Assembly (NCBI GenBank): GCA_021202325.1
Contig: JAJQDF010000302.1
Location: 1-5,245 of the forward strand
Source: Clostridiales bacterium
Lineage (GTDB): Bacteria; Bacillota; Clostridia; Lachnospirales; Anaerotignaceae
Length of the DNA: 5,245 nucleotides
Reading direction: 5' to 3'
The notes under the pieces were generated by a model. It had not been told where the DNA came from. It made no database searches and saw nothing but the letters and a program-made list of their open reading frames with translations. Below are positions 1-4,258 of this stretch, piece by piece. The position numbers were made by a program, and so were the translations under genes. Positions within the stretch are counted from its first letter, which is position 1; each line of letters opens with the position of its first letter.

Positions 1-31
1 CATACCAATAAAACAATGTTTTATAGGTATG
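1..31. repeat. Imperfect inverted repeat (hairpin) at left edge
   Basis: CATACC (1-6) pairs with GGTATG (26-31), and ATAAAA (8-13) pairs with TTTTAT (19-24). The two stems are separated by an A/A mismatch (7/25) and close on a 5-base loop, CAATG. No T-tract follows, so this is not a convincing terminator for an upstream gene. It starts exactly at the window edge and may extend further left. It belongs to a run of three inverted repeats in front of LysR-1. Function unknown. Confidence 0.5.
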
Positions 32-38
32 CTCCGTC

Positions 39-94
39 GCCATTTGACTTAAGAATTATAATAAAAATTAATTTGTATTCTTAAGTCAAACGGC
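39..94. repeat. Long inverted repeat upstream of LysR-1, possibly MITE-like
   Basis: TTTGACTTAAGAAT (43-56) is the exact reverse complement of 77-90. GCC (39-41) and GGC (92-94) extend the stem past one mismatched pair (42/91), giving 18 positions with 17 paired. The 20-base loop is A/T only apart from one G. A weaker outer match, GTATG (27-31) with CATAC (103-107), would enlarge the dyad to 27-107. The loop edge contains TATAAT (57-62), a possible -10 box for LysR-1, but no good -35 lies 17-18 bases upstream of it. It could be a miniature inverted-repeat remnant, a regulatory hairpin or the terminator of an upstream gene. The sequence does not decide among these. Confidence 0.65.
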
Positions 95-107
95 TTTACT
101 TCCATAC

Positions 108-135
108 ACGATGAAATTCAAAGGAATTTCATCGT
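108..135. repeat. Perfect 12-bp dyad in the LysR-1 leader
   Basis: ACGATGAAATTC (108-119) pairs perfectly with GAATTTCATCGT (124-135) around the 4-base loop AAAG. It ends 15 bases before the LysR-1 Shine-Dalgarno (151-156). No T-run follows, so it is not a normal intrinsic terminator. Read as DNA it could be an operator for LysR-1 itself; read as RNA it is a stable leader hairpin. It does not match the ATTGAAT/ATTCAAT operator found in front of LysR-2 and LysR-3. Confidence 0.65.
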
Positions 136-150
136 AAGCGCGAAGCGTAT

Positions 151-156
151 AGGGGG
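151..156 (+). promoter_or_regulatory. Ribosome binding site that fixes the LysR-1 start
   Basis: AGGGGG lies directly against the ATG at 157, which makes that ATG unusable. It is 9 bases from the GTG at 166, which is normal spacing. This supports the GTG start. Confidence 0.7.
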
Positions 157-165
157 ATGATTACT

Positions 166-1065
166 GTGACAAATTCAGAAATAGAGGCATTTTTATCAGT
201 ATGTAAATACAACAGCATTTCAAAGGCGGCGGAGAAGCTATTTATTAGCCAGTCGTCATTGAGCACAAAGATAAAAACGCTGGAAAGAGAAATAGGCTGT
301 CCGCTTATGATTCGTTCCAAGGGAACGAGGACAGTAAGTCTTACGGACGAAGGCCGGGAGTTCTTGGAGCTGGCCGTTAAATATGAGGAAATAGTCAGCG
401 AAATGTTCAAGATTGGCAAAAAGAGCGCACCCTCAAAGCTGAGGGTTTCAACGCTTAACAGCACCGGAACATATCTTTTCACTCCGGTTTATGAGAGGTT
501 CATGCTTGAAAGGCCGGATACTGTGCTTGAAATACAGGATATGGCTACGACAGCATCCTATAACAGCATGGAAATTGGATTCACTGATATGGCCTTTACG
601 GTGGGGCGCTTGGAGTCGAAAAAGGTTATTACTTATCCTGCATTTACCGAAAACATGGTGCTTATATGCGCCGCATCATCTAAATATTCCAAGAACGTAG
701 ATATAGAAGAACTGGATGTAAAAAACGAAGTATACATAAACTGGTTTGATGACTTTGAACAGTGGCACAAGGATACATTCGGAGAAAGTGCTGCACCGCT
801 TATAAAGCTGGAGCTGATGAGTCAGCTGGAATTTTTCCTGACAAAGAAAAACACATGGGCCTTTGTCCCTTCCAGCGCTGCCTATTGGCTTACAAGAAAT
901 GAATATATTAAAAAATGCGATATTTCATTTGAAATACCAAAACGAATAACCTATTGTTCATATATCCCAAATAAATCCAAGGAGGATGCCATGAACTGCT
1001 TCCTGGACTGCCTGAAAAGGGCGTTGGAGGGAATGGACGGAACGAGAATAGAAATATACATATAA
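166..1065 (+). CDS. LysR-type transcriptional regulator (LysR-1)
   Basis: A cytoplasmic DNA-binding regulator of 299 aa, the usual length for the LysR family. The N-terminal winged helix-turn-helix (about residues 4-63) has the family pattern S-I-S-K-A-A-E-K-L-F-I-S-Q-S-S-L-S, then LE-EIGCPL and LTDEG. A linker helix follows (about 64-88), then a type-2 periplasmic-binding-protein-like effector domain (about 91-299) with STGTYLF, PVYERFM, ELMSQLEFF and FEIPKRI. The start is set at GTG 166: from there the protein begins MTNSEIEAFL, matching MTDSEVEAFL in LysR-2 and LysR-3, the length equals LysR-2, and an SD lies 9 bases upstream. An in-frame ATG at 157 would sit on that SD. It is about 57% identical to LysR-2, clearly the outlier of the three. 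It converges on EamA-1 and has no divergent partner in the window. Regulated genes and effector are unknown; EamA-1, or a gene to the left, are the obvious candidates. Confidence 0.93.
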   Translation: MTNSEIEAFLSVCKYNSISKAAEKLFISQSSLSTKIKTLEREIGCPLMIRSKGTRTVSLTDEGREFLELAVKYEEIVSEMFKIGKKSAPSKLRVSTLNSTGTYLFTPVYERFMLERPDTVLEIQDMATTASYNSMEIGFTDMAFTVGRLESKKVITYPAFTENMVLICAASSKYSKNVDIEELDVKNEVYINWFDDFEQWHKDTFGESAAPLIKLELMSQLEFFLTKKNTWAFVPSSAAYWLTRNEYIKKCDISFEIPKRITYCSYIPNKSKEDAMNCFLDCLKRALEGMDGTRIEIYI

Positions 1066-1071
1066 AATACG

Positions 1072-1112
1072 AGCCGAGCTTTATGAAAGGGGTAGAAACC
1101 TGAAGCTCGGCT
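1072..1112. terminator. Bidirectional terminator between LysR-1 and EamA-1
   Basis: AGCCGAGCTT (1072-1081) pairs perfectly with AAGCTCGGCT (1103-1112), a G+C-rich 10-bp stem. The loop can form a small inner stem from GGGT and ACCT. On the plus strand it is followed by ATTTAAATT; on the minus strand by GTATTTTATATG. Both are only moderately U-rich. Its position between two convergent stop codons (59-base gap) supports termination of both genes. Confidence 0.75.
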
Positions 1113-1119
1113 ATTTAAA
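1086..1119 (+). repeat. Terminator-associated repeat, copy 1
   Basis: Contains GGGGTAGAAACCTGAAG followed by CTCGGCTATTTAAA. Related copies lie at 3114-3148 and 3157-3191 in the second convergent interval. It forms the loop and 3' arm of the terminator at 1072-1112. Confidence 0.6.
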
Positions 1120-1124
1120 TTAGG

Positions 1125-2063
1125 TTATTTGTTTTTAGCAGCTGATACTTGCCATATTCCGAATATTATGAGAGCCGAACCGATGATTGATGCCAAGGTA
1201 AGCGGCTCGCCAAGGAATATTACTCCGGCAAACATTGAGCATAGGGTAGAAAGCGGTGCGAAAGATGCAAGCTTTGTCACCGAAAGCTTGCCGGCGGCAT
1301 AGTTTATCAAAAACTGTGCCAGCAACGTGCAGGAAATGCTGAGGAAAAGCACCGATGCCAAGAAACTGGGCACAAATATGGGCTGTATATATTCAGCAAA
1401 ATTCCAGTCGAAGGAACGAAGTGCCGAAAATGTAAACGTAACGCCTGATGTAAGAATTATGAAATACGATCTTTCGAATGTCGAATATTCGGCAGAAGCC
1501 TCCTTGTTAAATATCTTTTGTGCCGCACAGGTAACACAGGCCAGAATAAGGAATATTATGCCGATGGGCGTTACTATTCCGAGGGATTTACCTGAAACGG
1601 TTATTATTATTACTCCGATTACGGGAAGAAAGCAGAATAGAACCTGCCGTCTTGTGGGGTATTCCTTTAAAAATATTACCGCAAAAACTATGGATACAAC
1701 CGATACGGTGGAAAGAATTACACCTGAAACTGTCGAGTTGGTGTAAAGCACACCGCTGCTTTCGCAATAGGAATAGACGGGCTGCAGCAGCATAAGTATA
1801 ATGAGAGGCTTTTTAGATTTTCCTTTGATAGAAACCTTATGTTTTCCTCCAAGCATCATTAAATTTATTAATATGAAGGCTATTACAAATCGTATAGATA
1901 AAAGCTGAGAGGCTGTCGCACTCTGGGTAGCCACCTTTGTAAACATATAGCTTATGCCCCAAAACAGTTCTGCAATGCACATAGCTATGAAAGGGAGAGC
2001 TTCTTTGTTATTAAGACGAGGTGTTTTTGATGTTGGTTCTTTAATGCTGGCTGTATTGTTCAT
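1125..2063 (-). CDS. EamA-family (DMT superfamily) transporter, EamA-1
   Basis: An integral membrane transporter of 312 aa with ten predicted helices, at about residues 24-45, 54-72, 86-107, 110-132, 139-157, 164-185, 199-216, 231-254, 260-283 and 289-307. It has the two-repeat EamA layout (about 24-157 and 166-306). Family hallmarks are WGISYMFTKVA in TM1, FLKEYPTRRQ at the end of repeat 1 and FLGEPLT with SALIIFGI at the end of repeat 2. The family includes exporters of amino acids and related metabolites (RhtA, YdeD/EamA, PecM relatives). The substrate here cannot be assigned. The ATG has a strong SD, AAAGGAGA, at 2071-2078, 7 bases away. It is transcribed divergently from LysR-2, with which it shares a control region, and is probably induced by it. 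About 73% identical to EamA-2 by hand alignment, with the same length. The open frame on the opposite strand at 1327-1746 is a shadow. Confidence 0.93.
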   Translation of the reverse strand: MNNTASIKEPTSKTPRLNNKEALPFIAMCIAELFWGISYMFTKVATQSATASQLLSIRFVIAFILINLMMLGGKHKVSIKGKSKKPLIILMLLQPVYSYCESSGVLYTNSTVSGVILSTVSVVSIVFAVIFLKEYPTRRQVLFCFLPVIGVIIITVSGKSLGIVTPIGIIFLILACVTCAAQKIFNKEASAEYSTFERSYFIILTSGVTFTFSALRSFDWNFAEYIQPIFVPSFLASVLFLSISCTLLAQFLINYAAGKLSVTKLASFAPLSTLCSMFAGVIFLGEPLTLASIIGSALIIFGIWQVSAAKNK

Positions 2064-2088
2064 CTGTATCTCTCCTTTCGATAAATTT

Positions 2089-2118
2089 ATTTTAACACTG
2101 ATTATTGGTTATTGTAAA
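2089..2118 (-). promoter_or_regulatory. Predicted EamA-1 promoter
   Basis: Read on the minus strand, -35 TTTACA (2118-2113, five of six consensus bases) and -10 TAAAAT (2094-2089, five of six) are separated by 18 bases. The predicted start is near 2082, placing the SD and ATG (2063) just downstream. Its -35 overlaps the -35 of the LysR-2 promoter. The EamA-2 promoter has the same design. Confidence 0.65.
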
Positions 2119-2140
2119 ATAGCAATTGCCTAATTATAAT
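2112..2140 (+). promoter_or_regulatory. Predicted LysR-2 promoter
   Basis: -35 TTGTAA (2112-2117) and a perfect -10 TATAAT (2135-2140) with 17-base spacing. The same boxes and spacing recur in front of LysR-3. The predicted start, about 2147, falls inside the dyad at 2141-2156, so a protein bound there should block this promoter. Confidence 0.75.
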
Positions 2141-2156
2141 ATTGAATAGATTCAAT
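2141..2156. promoter_or_regulatory. Predicted LysR operator (perfect dyad)
   Basis: ATTGAATAGATTCAAT has 7-base arms that are exact reverse complements around AG. It contains the T-N11-A pattern typical of LysR sites (T2142 to A2154, T2143 to A2155). It begins directly after the LysR-2 -10 box and is centred about 66 bases upstream of the predicted EamA-1 start, the classic position of a LysR recognition site. A further half-site, TTCAAT, follows at 2159-2164. Confidence 0.7.
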
Positions 2157-2187
2157 GGTTCAATAGGCTGAGGAAGAAGAAACGGTT

Positions 2188-3087
2188 ATGACTGATTCAG
2201 AGGTTGAAGCTTTTTTGACTGTATGCAGATGCGGCAGTATTACTAAGGCCGCTGAACAGCTTTTTATTAGTCAATCATCGCTGAGTACCAAAATAAAAAT
2301 ACTTGAAAATGAGATAGGGTGTCCTCTTTTTGTCAGGAACAAAGGCCCCAGAAGGATGAACCTCACTGATGAGGGGCACAGATTTTATGACATGGCGCTT
2401 AAATATGAAGAGCTTGTTGACGAAATGCTGAGTGTCGGAAGAGAAAATCTGCCAGTTACCCTTAGAATATCTTCCATCAGCAGTACAGGAACGTATCTCT
2501 TTGCGCCGGTATATGAAAAGTTTATGCAGGAAATGCCGGATGTTGTTTTGGAAGTTCAGGACATGGTAACAAAGTCGGCATACTTAAACATTGAAGAGGG
2601 CATGACAGATATTGCATTTACCATCAGAAAGCTTGACACTAAAAAAGCCATTGTATATCCGGCGTTTTCAGAGGAAATGGTTTTTGTATGCCAAAGGGGA
2701 GCGGATTATCCTTCGACGGTAGGCTTAAACGACATAGATTCAAAAAATGAAGTTTATATCAAATGGCATGACGAATTCGGAGAATGGCATGATAATACCT
2801 TCGGAGCGGATATAACGCCTTTAATTAAGGTTGAACTTATGAGTCAGCTTGAATTTTTCATAAAAAAGAAAAATGCATGGGCAATTGTTCCGGCAAGCAC
2901 GGCCAATGCCATGGAAAAGGAAGGGCTTATAGAACGACGGAATGTCAGCTTTGAGATACCTAAGCGTATAATATATTGCATACGTGTTTCAAATAAGGCG
3001 AAGGCCAATGCGGCCAATTGCTTTATGGACTGTCTGAAAGGGACGCTGGAGGAAATGGCCGAGCCGGGAATAGAGATATACATATAG
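2188..3087 (+). CDS. LysR-type transcriptional regulator (LysR-2)
   Basis: A cytoplasmic regulator of 299 aa. The winged helix-turn-helix spans about residues 4-63, with S-I-T-K-A-A-E-Q-L-F-I-S-Q-S-S-L-S at 17-33. A linker helix spans about 64-88, and the substrate-binding-protein-like effector domain about 91-299. SSTGTYLF (98-105) lies where LysR proteins often contact ligand, and ELMSQLEFF is at 216-224. The ATG start gives MTDSEVEAFL. The SD is weak or distant: AGGAAG at 2171-2176, 11 bases from the ATG, unlike the strong site of LysR-3. It is divergent from EamA-1 with a 124-base gap holding overlapping promoters and one dyad, so it probably represses itself and activates EamA-1 on binding an unknown effector. 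About 82% identical to LysR-3 and about 57% to LysR-1. Its 3' end converges on EamA-2. Confidence 0.94.
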   Translation: MTDSEVEAFLTVCRCGSITKAAEQLFISQSSLSTKIKILENEIGCPLFVRNKGPRRMNLTDEGHRFYDMALKYEELVDEMLSVGRENLPVTLRISSISSTGTYLFAPVYEKFMQEMPDVVLEVQDMVTKSAYLNIEEGMTDIAFTIRKLDTKKAIVYPAFSEEMVFVCQRGADYPSTVGLNDIDSKNEVYIKWHDEFGEWHDNTFGADITPLIKVELMSQLEFFIKKKNAWAIVPASTANAMEKEGLIERRNVSFEIPKRIIYCIRVSNKAKANAANCFMDCLKGTLEEMAEPGIEIYI

Positions 3088-3097
3088 AACATATTAA

Positions 3098-3145
3098 AAG
3101 AGCCGAACTTCAGAAAAGGGGTTAGAAACCTGAAGTTCGGCTCTT
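3098..3145. terminator. Strong hairpin terminator, mainly for EamA-2
   Basis: AAGAGCCGAACTTCAG (3098-3113) pairs perfectly over 16 bp with 3130-3145 around a 16-base loop. On the minus strand the stem is followed by TTTTAATATG, so it suits termination of EamA-2 transcripts. On the plus strand no T-tract follows, and LysR-2 transcripts may instead rely on the next hairpin. Confidence 0.75.
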
Positions 3146-3148
3146 CAA
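3114..3148 (+). repeat. Terminator-associated repeat, copy 2
   Basis: Contains GGGGTTAGAAACCTGAAG followed by TTCGGCTCTTCAA. It is related to the copies at 1086-1119 and 3157-3191. Confidence 0.6.
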
Positions 3149-3182
3149 GCCTCAGGGAATGGGTTAGAAACCTGAAGCTTGG
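3145..3182 (+). terminator. Second, imperfect hairpin, possible LysR-2 terminator
   Basis: CAAGCCTCAGG (3146-3156) pairs with CCTGAAGCTTG (3171-3181) with one mismatch (3151/3176), plus a T-G wobble at 3145/3182. TTATTTAAC follows on the plus strand, a weak T-rich tail. It abuts the preceding hairpin and shares base 3145 with it. Confidence 0.55.
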
Positions 3183-3191
3183 TTATTTAAC
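3157..3191 (+). repeat. Terminator-associated repeat, copy 3
   Basis: Contains TGGGTTAGAAACCTGAAG followed by CTTGGTTATTTAAC. Its tail resembles copy 1 (CTATTTAAA) more than copy 2, suggesting that copies 2 and 3 arose by a local duplication in this interval. Confidence 0.6.
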
Positions 3192-3204
3192 AAAACAACA
3201 AATG

Positions 3205-4143
3205 TTATTTTGCATTGGACATAGATACCTGCCATATTCCAAATATTATGAGCGCTGAACCGATTATAGATACTGCGGTAAGCGGCTCGCTGAGGAATAT
3301 TACTCCGGCAAACAGTGAAGTAAGAGTTGAAACAGGGCCGAAGGATGCGAGCTTTGTTACTGAAAGCTTACTGGCGGCATAGTTTATCAAAAACTGTGCC
3401 AGTACTGTACAGAAAATGCTCAGAACAAGTGCTGATGTCAGGAAGCTGGGCTCAAATATGGGCTGTATATATTCAGCAAAATTCCAATTAAATGAACGAA
3501 GCGCCAAAAATGTATATGTAACGCCTGTTGCAAGAATTATGAAATATGATCTTTCAAATGTCGAATACTCGTCAGAAGCCTTCTTGTTAACTATCTTGTG
3601 TATAGCTGAGGCAACACAGGTCATAAGAAGGAATACTATTCCGATGGGCTGTATTACTCCAAGGGAGCTTCCTGCCGCAGTTATAAGAATTACTCCGGCT
3701 ATGGGCAGAAGGCAGAACAGAGCCTGGCGCTTTGTAGGGTATTCTTTTAAAAATATTACTGCAAAAACTATGGATACAACCGGTACAGTCGAAAGCATTA
3801 CGCCTGAAACTGTTGCGTTGGTGTAAAGCACACCATTGCTTTCAAAATAGAAATATACGGGCTGTATCGCCAAAAGTACGAGAATATGCTTTATTGATTT
3901 TCCTTTAATAGAAACCTTATGTTTTCCTCCAATCATCATTAAATTTATGAATATGAAGGCAATTATAAATCTTATGGATAAGAGCTGACTCGTAGTCGCA
4001 CTCTGGGTAGCCACCTTTGTAAACATATAGCTTATGCCCCAAAGCATTTGTCCGGCACAAATGGCCAAGACAGGAAGGGCATTTTCTGTATTAAGATGAG
4101 GTATTTTTAATGCTGGTCTTTTTATACTTACTGCACTGCTCAT
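3205..4143 (-). CDS. EamA-family (DMT superfamily) transporter, EamA-2
   Basis: An integral membrane transporter of 312 aa with the same ten-helix, two-repeat layout as EamA-1. It shows WGISYMFTKVA in TM1, FLKEYPTKRQ at the end of repeat 1, FLSEPLT and SALIIFGIWQV at the C-terminus. An in-frame ATG at 4212 would add 23 residues, but I place the start at 4143 for three reasons. A strong SD, AAAGGAGA (4151-4158), lies 7 bases from it. The resulting length equals EamA-1. The predicted transcription start (about 4162) lies downstream of the longer start. About 73% identical to EamA-1. Differences concentrate in the N-terminal tail, the first half of TM1 and the TM6 region, so the substrate may differ. 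It is divergent from LysR-3, its probable regulator. Substrate and transport direction are unknown. The open frame on the opposite strand at 3416-3826 is a shadow. Confidence 0.93.
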   Translation of the reverse strand: MSSAVSIKRPALKIPHLNTENALPVLAICAGQMLWGISYMFTKVATQSATTSQLLSIRFIIAFIFINLMMIGGKHKVSIKGKSIKHILVLLAIQPVYFYFESNGVLYTNATVSGVMLSTVPVVSIVFAVIFLKEYPTKRQALFCLLPIAGVILITAAGSSLGVIQPIGIVFLLMTCVASAIHKIVNKKASDEYSTFERSYFIILATGVTYTFLALRSFNWNFAEYIQPIFEPSFLTSALVLSIFCTVLAQFLINYAASKLSVTKLASFGPVSTLTSLFAGVIFLSEPLTAVSIIGSALIIFGIWQVSMSNAK

Positions 4144-4150
4144 GTGTATC

Positions 4151-4158
4151 TCTCCTTT
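4151..4158 (-). promoter_or_regulatory. Ribosome binding site that fixes the EamA-2 start
   Basis: AAAGGAGA on the minus strand, 7 bases from the ATG at 4143. EamA-1 has the same site and spacing at 2071-2078. No comparable site precedes the ATG at 4212. Confidence 0.8.
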
Positions 4159-4168
4159 CAATGGCCAT

Positions 4169-4197
4169 ATTCTAACATCGAATATTGGTATTGTAAA
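4169..4197 (-). promoter_or_regulatory. Predicted EamA-2 promoter
   Basis: On the minus strand, -35 TTTACA (4197-4192) and -10 TAGAAT (4174-4169, five of six) are 17 bases apart; the EamA-1 copy has 18 because of a single-base indel. The start is predicted near 4162. Confidence 0.65.
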
Positions 4198-4219
4198 ATC
4201 CCAAATGTTCATTTATAAT
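4191..4219 (+). promoter_or_regulatory. Predicted LysR-3 promoter
   Basis: -35 TTGTAA (4191-4196), 17-base spacer, -10 TATAAT (4214-4219), identical in boxes and spacing to the LysR-2 promoter although the spacer sequence has diverged. Its -35 overlaps that of the EamA-2 promoter. Confidence 0.75.
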
Positions 4220-4235
4220 ATCGAATAGATTCAAT
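4220..4235. promoter_or_regulatory. Predicted LysR operator (one-mismatch dyad)
   Basis: ATCGAATAGATTCAAT equals the site at 2141-2156 except for T to C at the third base, which breaks one pair of the dyad. It directly follows the LysR-3 -10 box and is centred about 65 bases upstream of the predicted EamA-2 start. The extra half-site seen after the first operator is degraded here (GGTTGAG). Confidence 0.65.
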
Positions 4236-4258
4236 AGGTTGAGAAAGGAGATACTGTT

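Larger units (their letters stand above)
1125..3079. repeat. Tandem duplication unit 1 (EamA-1 / LysR-2)
   Basis: The segment from the EamA-1 stop to near the LysR-2 stop aligns along its whole length, in the same orientation, with 3205-5150. The alignment covers both genes and the intergenic control region with only small indels. Period is 2080 bases at the EamA stops and 2071 at the LysR starts. Several long exact matches occur, including 1915-1963 with 3995-4043 (49 bases) and 1373-1406 with 3453-3486 (34 bases). Confidence 0.85.

Noticed and set aside
39..94. Inverted repeat considered as an insertion-sequence end
   Set aside because: There is no transposase, no obvious target duplication and the arms face each other over only 20 bases. 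A MITE remnant or regulatory dyad remains possible, but a full IS does not.
129..482. 117-aa minus-strand frame overlapping LysR-1
   Set aside because: It lies opposite the conserved helix-turn-helix coding sequence and has no SD or family resemblance.
491..700. 69-aa plus-strand frame inside LysR-1
   Set aside because: An out-of-frame overlap with a well-conserved LysR effector domain; no support for translation.
1327..1746. 139-aa open frame on the plus strand inside EamA-1, with a homologous 136-aa frame at 3416-3826 inside EamA-2
   Set aside because: Both are antisense shadows of the transporters. Their similarity follows from the duplication, and they have no SD at a sensible place or recognisable domain.
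2844..3092. 82-aa minus-strand frame at the 3' end of LysR-2
   Set aside because: Antisense to conserved LysR codons; no SD and no homologue pattern.
3098..3182. Repeated GGTTAGAAACC units considered as a CRISPR-like array or riboswitch
   Set aside because: There are only two adjacent copies, with no regular spacer, and each forms part of a hairpin between convergent stop codons. Terminators explain them better.
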